Source of the DNA: Conus ventricosus
Taxonomy: Eukaryota > Mollusca > Gastropoda > Neogastropoda > Conidae
Assembly (NCBI GenBank): GCA_018398815.1
Contig: CM031620.1
Location: 69,006,590 to 69,070,589, forward strand
DNA: 64,000 nt
Direction of reading: 5' to 3'
This document shows positions 9,986 through 22,335 of the stretch, piece by piece. Position 1 is the first letter of the stretch, and each line of letters starts with the position of its first letter. Position numbers and translations under genes: made by a program. A model generated the notes under the pieces. That model had not been told where the DNA came from and ran no database searches. It saw only the letters and a list, made by a program, of their open reading frames with translations.

Positions 9986-10637
9986 TTTGCACGTTCTGGA
10001 TCATTTGTACCCCGGGGACAGTAAATGCAACAAGTACACCCCAAAGTTTGCCCTGCTCCCTTCCATTTGCACCAAACGAACAGACTTCAGAAAATCACCC
10101 CATGCCGTCTCATTTGAATTATCCTGTTAATGATTATGATATATTTTTAGAAATCTGGTTTCGAATTGCAAACGGACATGCTTATCAACATTTAAATATA
10201 GGATATGAAACAATATCAGTTTTCTCGATGATGGCAACTAATTTTTTAGGCAAATTACTATGTTGCAGGCTAATAGATTATAGAGGGATAATAAGCTCAC
10301 GTCAATTTTTCATATTTCTCTCTCTCTCTCTTCTCGCTTTTATTTTTTTTTTATAGTTAGGATTTTCTTAACTCTTAAGCTTTAATAAAACCATATCTGG
10401 TCTCTAGCAGGTAAGAGGACATACTTGGTTTCACACTAACGATCGTTTTTTAATTAAGAGTACATTGCGAGCGTAAAATGGGTCATGGCCTTTTCATTTT
10501 GAGACCACTTTTTTTAACTTGTGAATTTTTATGTGCGTTGTTTGGTTTTTGTTCTTGAGGACATCAATAACCAACAGACTTCTACTATACAACACTGCTT
10601 GGAATTACAGTAGAAGACTCCCCCCCCCACCATGTGT
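9986..10637. other. Unique AT-rich sequence, no gene seen
   Basis: A 125-codon frame opens at 9979 but begins inside the minisatellite and ends in a CT-rich hydrophobic tail. I see no domain and do not call it a gene. Confidence 0.4.

Positions 10638-10689
<52 letters not shown>
10638..10689. repeat. (GT)n microsatellite
   Basis: About 25 GT units preceded by a short C run at 10621-10628. Confidence 0.92.
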
Positions 10690-10690
<1 letters not shown>

Positions 10691-11261
10691 AAAACACTTT
10701 CTGGGCTTCTGCCCAGCCTAAACTGTTAAACATAGAAAAACAAACGGTGTGATGGGAAGTCACAACTGCAGCATTCAACAAAATGTTATAGTTGGACAAA
10801 GAATGGAAAGCTATGATACGTTGCTACATTTGTCCAAAATCTCTATGATAAATTGGTACCTAGCCTTTTCGATTTTTTGATGAAAACCTGTCGATTGGTC
10901 TCTCTCTACTTCACTCTCGGGTTTTACACGCTAACAATGCTCGATTATAAAAAGCTCTTTTCCTCTAACGGCAGAAAGTGGAAAAACAGTGTATACTCAG
11001 GATGCTCCAGAACCAAGCCAACGTGAAAAAAAGCTTTTATGAACTGTGTTAAAAATATTTTTCGCACAGGTAAAAATCACTACAAAAAAAAAAGAGGGAT
11101 TTAGGAGCTTGCACCACCACAGCATTTCATCAAGTCGTTCTCCACTGACCACGCCGGTTGCAGCAGATGGATTGTCATTGATGATGACGATGTCGATGAT
11201 GTTGTGGATTGCACATGTACGCTTTGAACTCAACACTCGCTGCGGAAAATGATGTCGTTAG
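10690..11261. other. Unique sequence, possible small minus-strand exon
   Basis: Mostly unassigned. At 11248-11100 the minus strand has an acceptor-like TTTTCCGCAG followed by an open frame of about 40 codons (…SSKRTCAIHN…GERLDEMLWWCKLLN). I do not recognise it and cannot find a convincing donor, so it stays a weak possibility. Confidence 0.25.
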
Positions 11262-12110
11262 GGCACACACCAAGTCTGTGGACTTCCAGCAGAGTTAGAG
11301 GCACACACAAGTCTGTGGACATACAGCAGTGTTATCAGGCACACACCAAAGTCTGTGGCTCAGCCGAGTTACAGGCAACACACCTGTCTGTGGACATACA
11401 GCAGAGTTACAGGCACACACCAAGTCTGTGGACATACAGCTGAGTTACAGGCACACACAGTCTGTGGACATACAGCAGAGTTACAGGCCACAAACAAGTT
11501 CTGTGGACCTACTGCAGAGTTACAGTCACACACTAGTTGTGGACTTACAGCGAGTTACAGGACACACCAAGTTGTGGACATTACAGCAGGAGTTACAGGC
11601 ACACACCAAGTCTGTGGGACAGCCACGCCGAGTTACAGGCACACACCAGGTCTGTGGACATAAGACAGAGTTACAGGCACCACAAGTCTGTGGACATACA
11701 GGCAGAGACTTACAGGCACACACCAAGTCTGTGGCGACATACAGCTGGAGGTACAGGCCAACACACCAAGTTCTGTGGACATAAAAGCAGAGTTACAGGA
11801 CACTCAAAGTCTGTGTGACTACAGGCAGGATACAGGCACACACCAAGTCTGTGGACATTACAGCAGGTTAGGAGACCACCACCAAGTCTGTGGAGCATAC
11901 AAGCAGAGTACAGGCACACTCCAAGTCTGGGAGATACTGCTGAGCGTTAGAGACATCACACCACCTAGTCTGTGGACATACTGCAGTGTTAGAGACAATA
12001 CACCAAGTCTGTGGAGCATACAGCCAGAAGTTACAGGACACACTATGTCTACGTGGACATACAAGCAGAGTTGGTGACAACACCAAGTCTCCCCGTGGAA
12101 CATAAAGCAG
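11262..12110. repeat. 38-bp minisatellite
   Basis: About 22 units built from 'acagcagagttacaggcaca' plus 'caccaagtctgtggacat', with many single-base gaps and variants; right-end units become irregular after 11860. It is open in several frames only because the period shifts the frame. Confidence 0.94.
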
Positions 12111-12589
12111 AGGCAGGATTAGTTCTGGCGGTCAATGATTCATATTACTACAACTATTACTACTGCTGCTGCTTCTGCTTACTACTTCGATTTTCATACG
12201 ACACCTCCACACCACTACTACTAATACTACTACTACCTATTTACGCATAAGTCACTACAACTATAGTAATCATGACCCGATAATATAAATACCCTCCTCA
12301 AATCCTATTATCAACAACAACCAACAATAACGATGACAATGATCATAAATCATCATCTTTGTGTTAGGACATAGGAACAAGCAGCCCATATCCAGTCCCA
12401 TACACAAAGAATTCAGAACGTATTCTCATAGTGTTGAGGCCTTAATGGACGCTTAGTCAGTCGGTGGATCTCACTGCTCGTAGAAATGTACAGGAGAGAT
12501 ACCATCTGTTCCACACTCCCTCCTGGACTTCTTCCGAAAATTTTTTTCCGCCCTACCGCGTAACATCTCCGCCTTGCCATACACGATGG
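12111..12589. other. ACT/CTG-rich and unique sequence
   Basis: Imperfect trinucleotide-rich stretch (acta, ctgctg) at 12140-12250, then unique sequence with no gene I can support. Confidence 0.4.
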
Positions 12590-13310
12590 CCTGGTCCTGT
12601 CCGGAGAGCCATGACTTAAATACACGCGATAACAACCCATTGACAAGAAGCGTTGCGGCTGCTGATGCAATCTACTCATTGCTGCTGGAGGTGGTATCGA
12701 CGGCAGAGACTCCTAGGTGGCGACAGGGTAGGGCGGCCGCTCGTTTCTTCACCGTACAAGGCGTGACGGACGGGTACAAAGCCTGTGTCGCCGGGCCCCC
12801 CCCCCCCACCCCAAAGGGGACGGCTCTCGGGCGGCGGGGCGTCTGACGACGAGACGCTGCCACTCTGCGACTTCCCCAGTGGCCTGCACAACCTGCTGGG
12901 CCCTCCCAATTGGGGGGTGGGGGGAGGTGGGTAATCGCCTTCCATTGGGCGCAGACGTGGTCATGAACCTACGTGCAGCGGCGCGGCGACTTGCGCTCGT
13001 ACGTCTCCGAGTCGGCCTCACGTGGCACAGGACTGTCGCCACACAGCATGAAGACGGCTGACCGGTAGCCTGACGACGGCTTGGGAGGAACTTCCACGAC
13101 GACGACTATGACAAGACGTACACATCGTCCATCGCCGAAGAACAACCTGCAGACGACCGCCTCGGCAGTCATAACGACTTACAACTTCACCCAGGCTCCT
13201 GCCTGACGACACCGTCTCCCCGGGTCCCTCCGCCTGACCGCAAACACCAACCTCGACCAAACCTGCTAGCCTACAAAGTCTTGCCAAAAAAGGGGGGTCC
13301 CCCCAATCGT
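12590..13310 (+). other. GC- and CpG-rich stretch, possible coding exon with frame breaks
   Basis: Composition jumps to GC-rich and CpG-rich compared with neighbouring DNA. On the plus strand protein-like pieces appear in changing frames: DDETLPLCDFPSGLHNLLGP at about 12846-12905, LRSYVSESASRGTGLSPHS at about 12985-13045, and a Pro/Arg-rich tail ending near 13290 with KHQPRPNLLAYKVLP. C and G runs (12798-12808, 12909-12930, 13291-13303) lie where the frame changes. Codon-like texture and low repetition suggest a real but damaged exon, possibly of a cytoplasmic tail, or a CpG island. I do not recognise a domain, and the minus strand is also open. Confidence 0.3.
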
Positions 13311-13439
13311 CTCTTGCGGGCTAGCTTGCGGCGGCGACCACTATGTTCACCCTGAACGCTCATGCTGTGAGGACCGTTAAAACTCATCCAACCCACTGCC
13401 CTTACACAACACAGCCCCTGACCAACCAAGGACAAAAAA

Positions 13440-14600
13440 CTGCAATCGCAATTCAAACATAATATTTATTCCGCACTCAATCTCTCTCTCTCTCTCGCCC
13501 CCTTTCTCCTCCCTACCCGTGCAATACAGCCACAGGGAAAACAAACTAACACATTGCCAACTCAAAGGATACAAATAGACAGGGAACACAACATTAATTC
13601 AATACATATGAGATGCATATAATACACATGGATCACTATGAAAGCAAAACTACACAGGATCACAATGAAATGCAAATAACCACTATTGCCAATAAACTAC
13701 ACGTGGAACATAAGGCAACGCCAAAGCAATAACTGCCGACAGAAGGACAGGGAACAAATGCATGCACACACACACAAAAAACACAACGCACGCAACAGTC
13801 AGAGCACAATGCCAGCACAATGCAACTCAATGCATTACAATGTAATGTAAAAAACAAAACAAAAAACCCTGTGACAATGGACTCTATGCCACCACACTGT
13901 AAATGTCAGCAATGGAAACAGTGAAACACAATGGGAGCACAACCCAACGTATTTAGGCGCCACATAATTCAATGTAATAGAACACCATACAAACAAAACA
14001 CAGCCCCCCCACGGGGGGGGGAAAAAACACAATCCTTTTCCCCCCCCCCCAATTTTCTAACACATTACAAGCCACAACAAACAATGCAATGTTATACAAC
14101 AAAATGTAATACCAATAGAAAAAACACTCCCCCACAAAAAACATTTGCCATATAATAAAACACACTGCTATATTATAAACCCCCCCCCCCACCTAAAATA
14201 CAAGGCAATGTTATACTACAAACCAAAAAACGCAATGATGTACTTTACAATAAACACAATGGAATAGTACTTACATACAAACCACTAACACAATGCAAGT
14301 TAATACAACCACAAACACAATGCAATGTTCAACAATAAACTACAAACACCAGAGCAATATCATCAAACCACAAACACATGGCACTACATAGATCAAACAC
14401 AAGGCAATGTAATACAACCAACCAGATCTAACACAATGCAAGGTAATACAAACATACCATAAACACATTGCATACATATAACATAAGCACAATGCAATGT
14501 AATACAACAAACCACTACACATTGCAATGTAATATCAAACAACCACAAACTAAAATGCTAACGTAATACTACAAAACCTTTAAACAATGGATTGTAAGAC
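13440..14600. repeat. Diffuse satellite of 'aacacaatgcaatgtaatac' units
   Basis: Irregular units of about 25-35 bp carrying 'cacaatgcaatgtaatacaacaaacca', purine-poor on the plus strand. The most regular part is 14220-14580. C runs occur at 14008-14020, 14040-14050 and 14180-14190. The first portion (13440-13900) is strongly diverged. The array stops at the left LTR near 14604. Confidence 0.75.
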
Positions 14601-14603
14601 AAC

Positions 14604-15887
14604 TCGTCATGTGACGTTGCATCACATCAAGGCATGTGGACGCTCTATCACTTGTAGGTAGTGATATGAATCATTTCCCGTGCCACAAATAATGAAAAGA
14701 ATATTCATGTGGCTTGACTAGTGTAGGGGCGCGTCCCCAAAAAATCTTTAATTGTGAGTATGGGACTCATTTCAAGGAACAAAATGTGGTCTTGGGTTGA
14801 AAAGTGACCACTGAGTGATTCGTTTTAACAAGGGCTGGGTTAGGTTAGGTGCTGGGTCACGGTTTGATCACTGAGTAAGCCTCACTAGGAGATGGCGCGG
14901 ATAAGAGTCAGTTGTAATCCCTGCTTGTTGGCCTAGTGACTCGAACTGTCAGGACGGTGGTCTCGTTGCTGACCAGTCATTACCTGGTGAGCGATAGAAT
15001 TGGTGGGGGAAAGCTAAGGAGGAAAACTTAAAGAAGAGAGTAAGAATTCATTTGTTGAATTGAGAAAGCAGGTTACTTACCACCGAACCTTATTCGTGTT
15101 TCAGCCTCTTCACCCTTTACACTTCGCCCGTCCACCCCTTCTCCGTTCACCCCGTGAAGGTGGTATGTAGATAGGCCACATGGTGGTGGGGGGATACACG
15201 GTAGTTCAGCCCAGCCAGTACCAAACTCAGGATCCTAAGACGAGGGTTGAAGCCTCGTCATTCGCAAGAGACAGAAGAAGTCGCGGGAAAAGAGAAGTCG
15301 AGACTCGTATCTCCAGGGACGGGATGGATGAGTTCGAGGGGGCGTATTATCTGTCTCAGAGAGACAGGGAAAGGAGATGCTGGGTAGATTTTGCTTGTTT
15401 ATGGCAGGATGGCATCAGTGGAGTACGGGGAGTTTTGGATTCTCCTGGTCCGGAATTTGGGGTTAAAGGAATTTGTGATGGCATGGGCTGTATTTAGAAG
15501 CTGGTATTCTAGAGGGTGGTGCAGAGCAGCGGGAATTAGCTGTGTTGTGACTTGGGGGTAGTCGTGGGGGGCGGCGCATGGTGGATTATGTGAGATACAT
15601 GGGTGATAGATTTGACGTGGGTCTCGCGAGCGACATATTCGTAGTGGACGTGTTATATCCGTGGGAAGAGTGGTGTTGGTCTCGCTAGTGCGGCCGAGAG
15701 AGAGATACAGGTGATTAAAATCTGTTTACTAGTTGTTGTTGTGTCTTAGTAAAGTGTTGTCCCTGAAGGACCTACGAGGGGGAGTAGGGGAAAACATTCG
15801 GCTATTGTTGCGCCTTTTGGTGATGGGAGAGATGGGTGGGCGGGGATGGTTGCTTAATGCCCTGGCTGGAATGCGGTCACGTTTGAT
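14604..15887 (+). repeat. 5' LTR of element A
   Basis: The start ('tcgtcatgtgacg...catcaaggcatg') and the interior ('ttgttgttgtgtcttagtaaagtgttgtccc') align with the right LTR at 23118-24144. The first base pair of the canonical TG appears damaged. The end is estimated where similarity with the right copy fades, near 'gtcacgtttgata'. It contains a row of 'cttcacccttt' type units at 15095-15150, shared with the right copy. No clear primer-binding site was found directly after it. Confidence 0.65.
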
Positions 15888-16728
15888 AAGGAGGGTCAGT
15901 GGTGAAAGGGGGGGTACCCCGACGCCTGGTGGCACCGCGCGGTGCGGCCGGGGGTTGCCACCGGGAAGTGAGTTATATTAGATAGAATAATATAATAAAT
16001 TTTTTTTTTTAGGTGGGCGTGGGGGGACCGATTGGGGTGAGGGGGAAGTTAGTAGAAAAAATTGGATGGTCTATTTGTGCCTGGCCAGGGGCGGTGGCAC
16101 CATGGCGCACGTATTGAGAAAAAAAGACATAGCTCTATTTGTGCCCTCTAGGGGTGGTGGTTTGGATATAAAACTGATAGATGAATTGGGGTGGATGTGT
16201 AGGAGTGGTGTAGTGGGGATTGGTGGGGGGGGGTGTGCGTGGGCGAGTGGGGTTTGGGTGGTTGACATTTGTTCACGTGTTGCTCTTCTCGGTTTAAGGG
16301 TTTTGTTTTTTTTTTGGTAGGATTTGCTTTTTGAACCCTTCCCCACCTCAGGAAACGATTGCTCACCTTCTTTGCTCGAACCTGGCAGCAGGGGGCTGGG
16401 CCGTAATTGTGGAAATCGATGTCCTTCCCCTAGAGGATTAGAAGTGTGGTCCCTTCCCTGGAAGGTGTGCCCCTTCAGCGTCCGCCGTGTTAGCTGGGGG
16501 TCTGGGCGTGGGGACAGTCATTAGTCTTTCCCCTTCTCATAAATAGCGAGGGCCTCTTTCGCTTTCCGGATGGGTTCTGTATTTTGTTTTTCCCCCTTGC
16601 CCCTCAGAGTGTGGGATCTACAGTTCGCCGTCATCGGTGTTGTGTAGGTGGTGTGGTGTGGTGGACCGCTCGCGCACTATATTAACAAGCTTTTCTGTGT
16701 GATCATTTTTTTTCTGGGTGTGAGTGCA

Positions 16729-16820
16729 CCCCCCCCCCCCCCCCCCCCCCCCCGACTCCCCCCCCCGAATATATCTCCCCCCCCCCCCCCCCCCCCCCCC
16801 CCTCCCCCCCCCCCCCCCTC
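16729..16820. repeat. Cluster of poly-C runs
   Basis: C25 at 16729-16753 and further C runs to about 16819 inside the leader region of element A. Lengths are unreliable. Confidence 0.85.
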
Positions 16821-17689
16821 TTTTTGGTGTGAATGTGCATTTATTGATTGATTGTTTAGTATTTTGATTATTATGTGTAGTGTGTGTATATTGTGCAGTG
16901 AATGATTTTTTCCCGTCGCCAGTTTCACGGGAGGGGGGGGAAACAGTGATCCACTAGGGTGCATGTCTGTGGGGCTTCTTTTGCTTTTCTTGATTTCTGC
17001 TCACTATTCCGCGTCCTGTGTATTCTTTCATTCCTTTTACCCCCGTTTTCAAAACCTCTTAAACCTTTCCTCAATAGGCTCCAATCTAGTTTTCTTTTAA
17101 ACATTTTCATCTTTTAGGTAGGATTTCCGCTGTTTGTGGTTTCTTCCCCTCTTTTTTAATTGTTTGTAATTCCATTGTTTGTAAATTTATATTCAATTGT
17201 TTTGATAGCGGTACATTTGTTTTTGTAAAATTCGTTTGAAATTAAGTAGAAGATAGAACTGACAACAAGAACATTTGAGAACTAAAACTTGTATAAAGAA
17301 TGTATTTCCAGAATACTTTTATTGTGTTTATTTTTTTTACTTTTGGAAAACAGTTTTGTATTAAACTTCATTTTGTTTTGTAAATTCCAAATTGTTAACT
17401 GTTGCAATTATTTTTGGAAAAATAACATTCTTGAGATATCATATATACCCTGTTTTAGTAAGCGGAGTTGGTTTTTTGTTTTACACGGGAAATTGATATT
17501 CTGTATTTGTATATACTATAATTACGGTTTTGTGAACATAATATTCATCATATATCGCCTTATTTTTATTCTACTTTGAGATTGTTTGGTGTTTTTATTA
17601 TGACGGTTCATTCTGGATGATTTTGATAAATTGTTCAACAAGCCGGAACGCTTGGTTTTGATGGAGGAAAAACTTACAACTATGAGCAA

Positions 17690-18010
17690 ACCAATGCATA
17701 GATAGGGCAGAAGGACTAAGAGAGAGAGAGAAGAAAAATATAAGGAAATAGAAAGTGAAGAAAATCTTTAGGAACCTAGAGATAGAGAAAAAGACTACAG
17801 AGGGAAGTTGACGAAAGTAGACTTACCAGAGGGTAGCCTGAAGAAAAAAGGAATACAGAGGGAAGTTAAATTGAAGGAAAAGATTACAGAGGGAATCTGA
17901 AATTGAAAGAAAAAGACTTACAGCGGGAAGCTGAAGAAAATAGACTACAGAGGGAAGCTGAAATTGAAGAAAAAAGATTACAGAGGGAAGTGAAGTGAAG
18001 AAACGTCCAT
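17690..18010 (+). pseudogene. Element A gag N-terminal charged repeat array
   Basis: About eight imperfect 33-bp units 'gaagaaaaaagattacagag' plus 'ggaagctgaaatt', encoding repeats of the type EKRLQREAEIE in the plus-strand frame where the frame holds. The Glu/Lys/Arg pattern with regularly spaced Leu/Ile predicts a long coiled coil. It lies immediately before the capsid-like part of gag, the same position as the RREEAARQEALRREE array of element B. Single-base gaps break the frame in most units. Confidence 0.6.
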
Positions 18011-18189
18011 TTAGTTGAGGACAGTTAGAACTGAGACTGATGCTGAAATTAGAAGAATACAGGCATCGAAGAGAACTCCACCAGTCGGTTCCGCAGCCAT
18101 GCTCAACCAAAAGCGGGCTATATTCCAAAGTTGCACCTTTTGAGAAAAAATGGATGACATGATAGTTTTCTTTCGTATTGAAAGTCACG

Positions 18190-18800
18190 CAAAGTCTTGT
18201 GGTGGCCAAAGGAAAAAGTGGACATTGTATATCCGTCGTTGTTATCAGTAGGTAGCGCTTTGACACTGTACCACTCACTTGCCGACGAAACAAAATTTAA
18301 CTTGGGATCAGTTGAAAGAAGAAACTCCTCAAGAAAATTTCACTGTTTCTGTGATCGTTTTCACGAACGTTTCCGTTTCTGGTGCGCTGAAAATAAGGAA
18401 GAATCGTTTCCATTCGTTTCTGAATTCCGTATGAGTCATTGTTTGGATCGATGGATCGATGTGTCTAAAACGAATCCCAAAACTTTTCAATCATGCGAGA
18501 TCTCTTCCTTAGTAGAACTACTTTTCAGAGCGTGAGCAAAGATCTGGCCACTTTCCTTAAAGAAAGGCATTTGAAACGTGGAGGAAAATGTGTCAGATGG
18601 CTGATCAGTATTGTTGTCGCTACCCAGATAAGGGCGTGGCTAGGAAAGGAGGAATTTTCCATCTTTGAGTCTCATGCGTTCATGTACTATCCATCAGGAC
18701 AGGGAAGTTACAGGAAAGGAAATCGTGGGTCATTTTTGAGTCCTCAAGGATATACCTATCCTAGGAAACGGACAGGGATCTTCGCGGTTCGGTGACTTTC
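18190..18800 (+). pseudogene. Element A gag, capsid/SCAN-like segment
   Basis: In changing plus-strand frames: ALTLYHSLADETKFN (18253-18300), then FHERFRFW, then MSHCLDRWIDVSKTN (18430-18475), then SKDLATFLKERHLK (18535-18575). The order (a short helix, a 'F..R' helix, then a 'C..W..' helix and an 'L..FL' helix) parallels the capsid segment of element B at 60.8-61.2 kb and the SCAN fold family. Several frame changes are present. Identification rests on this parallel and on the downstream pol. Confidence 0.5.
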
Positions 18801-19039
18801 GTCAATACATTACTCACGCCGGAAGACCGTTTACTCCTCAGCAAACGTTCGAGGTCGTGGACAACCGACCACACGTAGCCCTTTTGGGCCAGTTGTGGCC
18901 AGAACAGAAGTTCACAAAATCTGTCAGTGCATCAGACATGCGCATGGTTCTTTTGTGATGGCAAGTTCATCTGAACAGAATTGCCCTTTCAGACCGGGTG
19001 ATTCAAAACCCGCATTAGTCTCCACTGAATTGTGAGAAG

Positions 19040-19420
19040 GCCTTGTTTTGCACCAGATCAATCTGTTGATGGATGGTGTTAGAAAATGGCATGGCCATCA
19101 ATGGATTGCAGGTTCGGTTTTGCGAGACCTCTGGGTGCACTACTGCTGGTGTACGGAAGTCTTTCGTGCTTCAAGACAAGTATCGCAACACTGTCAAGTG
19201 TAGGTCGTTTGGAGGCAAGATGAAAACGTTTTCCGCTGGCGAAAATTTTAAGATCGATACACCGTACTACTCGGTTTTCGTAACCGCCTGTGTTATTGAT
19301 AACCCAGTCTGCGACTTGATCTTGGGCAAATTTGCCAGAGGTGTCGTACAGTACATGGTGGTGCTGGAGGATCGTTTGTTCCTTGCTTGTGGGGGGAGGA
19401 GTACTAGATCAAATGTCATA
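19040..19420 (+). pseudogene. Element A aspartic protease
   Basis: The plus strand reads SGCTTAGVRKSFVLQD at about 19130-19180, followed by KCRSFGGK and, near 19315, VCDLILGKF. This is the retropepsin layout: the catalytic (D)SG near the start and the hydrophobic ILG motif near the end. The catalytic Asp is lost in the present frame by a single-base change just before the Ser codon (about 19128). A single-base gap probably also separates it from gag. Confidence 0.6.
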
Positions 19421-19599
19421 GAGAGGGAAAGGCTACAAAGCGCTCTTAACGTCTTCAAATGGATGAACTCCAGATTACCCCAGATGATTAAAAGAAATGA
19501 GGGAAAAGACGAGGGCCGCTGACGACAAATACTTTCTGCTGCTAAACAGACTGGTCATGACGTACAAACGGACAACCAACGTACATACTGGACTCTAAC

Positions 19600-20790
19600 A
19601 TTCTTACAGGTGTGTACCTGGACAGGACAACAGACAGTTGTGGTTCCGAACCACTTAGAGAAACTGTGCTGACACGGCTCATGATGCATTGTTCGCTGGT
19701 CTACTGTGGGATCAAAAGGAACATAAAGAGAGTTTTGATTCTTTGTATTGGCCGGGGTGTCACGAAGGAAAGTTACGACAATAAACTGCCGCTCATGGAC
19801 ATCTGCCAAAAGACATCTCAGAGAGGTGCGTCCATGTGCACCTTTGCACAAAATGCTCTCATTTCCGTTCCATTTCGGAAGTTAGCTTTGATCTTGTTGG
19901 ACGCTACCACTGTCTTCTCGGATATCGCTATATCTTGGACTTTGGTGGATACAGCACAAGGTTCCAGAATGCGATTCCACTGAGAAAATGATACAGTTAT
20001 CTGTCGATGATGGCCTTTCCTTGCAATTTTTTCCAAGAGTGGGTCTTCCAGACGAAATTCTCTCGGATTGTGGAACGCAATTCATGTTCTGATCTCATGA
20101 GGAGAAATTTAACAGACTGTTGTAATCTTTCATTTCAAACCACGCAATATATCCAATCGAATGGCATGGTCTGATCGTTTCAAGGGAACGTTAAAACAGT
20201 CCATGCTTTGAGGAAGGTTGCAAGGCAAGAGCCCCAGGAATGGGATCGTTTTCATAAGGCTTTGCTTTTTGCATAAGGGAAATGCCGAACGAAACGCTGA
20301 GGATTCTCACCATTTGAGTTCTTTTTGGTCATCACAAGGGGACTTTGGATCTATGATGACACAATGGAGCGGAAAAGAGGACATACCTGACAGTAAAACT
20401 GTTTACCAATAACGTTTATGACTGCTTATCGTTTTGAGGGATGCATGTGAGCTTGCTCAACAGTCAGCTGATAGAAAAACAGATGTGTACAAGGTCTTTG
20501 CAGACAGGAAAAAGCCCAAAGGCTCGTTCTTTCAGTGTAGGGGATAAAGTTCTTGTGCTACTCACTGATGAACATTAAACTAGCTTGTGTTATGTGTAGG
20601 GTCCTTTTCAGGTGGTCGAAAACCTTCCTGAAGTAAATTATAAGATCAAAATGCAAACCACTGAGAAGGTATTTTCATGTGAACATGTTGAAGAAGTATG
20701 TGAAACGTACAAATGTGCCTCACAGTCGGTTGAGTGGATATATCCTGTGTCAGAAACTGATTGTCAAACATGACAGACATTATCAGTGAT
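19600..20790 (+). pseudogene. Element A integrase, located before RT
   Basis: The N-terminal zinc-binding part is recognisable (…CGIKRNIKRVL… at about 19707-19740, then DICQKTSQRG at 19798-19830), followed by the catalytic core with PDEILSDCGTQF at about 20048-20085 and, further on, a GPY/F-like segment near 20600-20680 ending in a HVN.LKKYV-like tail. Multiple frame changes and stops make it non-functional as written. Its position 0.2 kb after the protease and before the RT is the key structural point. Confidence 0.65.
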
Positions 20791-20979
20791 GAATTTGTAC
20801 CCATGTAAACGTACAGGGTCAGATCAAAGGTTATGAAAAACAGCAAATGTAGAGTGGTAACATCTACCAGGTGCAGAATGATGTTGTACCCTTTCCTATT
20901 CTGTCTATCAATGGTGAAACCTATGAGGATGTGGTTCTGTCGAATGATTTGTCTACAGTCAAAACAGAACAGTCAAAGA

Positions 20980-22335
20980 CATTTTGAAAGATTTCAGGAT
21001 GTGTTTAACGGATACCCATGTACAGTTATGGTATTGAACGCCCATAGTATTCGTTAACTTCTGAAATACCAGTGCGAACCAGACCATAACCCTCATTTGC
21101 AAAAAAGAGGTTGGGCTTGAGAGAGAAATCAATGTAATGGCTGGATTTAAAAGGTGAGCGAACCTTCTACATCTCCGTACAGCTCACCAGTGGTATGGTG
21201 GACAAACCCTGAATATGGATCAGTGCGTTCTGCAATCGATTACAGAAAAAGTAAAATAAGATCACTGTGTTCGATGCCGAGCCTATCCAGACATTGAAGA
21301 ACTTCTGTGTCAGCTCTCGGAAGGGAAAGTATTTTGTGAATGTTAGACTTGACCTAAAGGGTTCTGGCAGATTCAATGGCTGAAGCTGACAAGGAAAAAA
21401 GACCAGCGTTTTCAAACACCTTTGGGTCTTTTCCAGTGGACGAAAATGCATTGGTTTGCAAAATGCCCCGATTCTGTTGCCAGAATGATGCGAGCCTGAA
21501 ACTTCCATGAATGTGTGCAGACCTAATAATTTGCTTACTTTTGTGGCTGCAAAGCATGGAGTGACCTCCTTTCTAATTACGAGCTGTTTTTTTTTTGGGG
21601 GGCCAGACTCAGAAGTTTTGGTTTGACTGCAAGACCATCAAAATTCGATGGGCGGTTTCAACTCTCGAGTTTTTGGGTCACACTATTTCAGTGGGGAAAA
21701 TGATGCCAGAGGGAAAGAAAGTGGAAAAGATTTTATCCTTACACAAACCCACTATAAAGAAAACAGATCAGGTCACTCCTCGGTTTGTTGTTAATTACGA
21801 ATAGACGATATGTACCCCACTTTGCGTCCCGACGGCCCCTTTGACTGAACTGACGAAAGGGAGAAGAACAAACGTATTGTGTGGTCTGATGAGTGCCAGA
21901 AGGCTTGGAGTGTGTTCAGACACCCTCAACTCATTTCCTGCCTATTGTTACCCCCCCCCTTTCTCAGAAACTTTATTTTAAGAACTGATGCCAGTTCTAA
22001 GGAATGGAGCGTACTGTTCAAAAAAAAAGTGCTTTATTACATCCATGCAAAAACGCCAGTAAGAATTTTTCTCAAAGAGCAGGAGAAATACCCATATTGA
22101 AGAGAGGCTTGGCTTTTTTGTATGGCAGTGAAAGTTCGCCGGGGTTTTGACGGGGAAAGAAAGTTTCATTACAGACTGACCAAGGCCACTGACGTTTCTT
22201 AAAATCGTCAAAGCTAAAAACACGGTTTTAAAAATGGTTTTTGGGCTTGCGGTTTCCTTTTTCGTTGAACCATGCCGGGAACACAAATTCAGGGCAGATT
22301 TGTTGTCCGGCGTGAATATCGGGGACAAATTACTT
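20980..22335 (+). pseudogene. Element A reverse transcriptase and RNase H
   Basis: It starts with the linker FQDVFNGYP (20992-21018), passes motif A-like and 'GLQNAP' segments (21345-21480) and reaches FLGHTISVGKMMPEGKKVEK (21672-21731), the conserved end of the Ty3/gypsy palm/thumb. Next come WSDECQKAW and LRTDASSKEWSVLF (21880-22017), the start of RNase H, and an ADLLS-like end near 22296. The catalytic YxDD box is not intact. Noise increases steadily after about 21 kb. Confidence 0.7.

Noticed and set aside
9979..10356. 125-codon plus-strand frame
   Set aside because: Starts in a minisatellite, has no domain, and ends in a CT-rich hydrophobic stretch.
15938..15970. 'gccgggggttgccaccgggaagt' as the primer-binding site of element A
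   Set aside because: Only loosely like the tRNA-Pro site and about 50 bases from the estimated LTR end.
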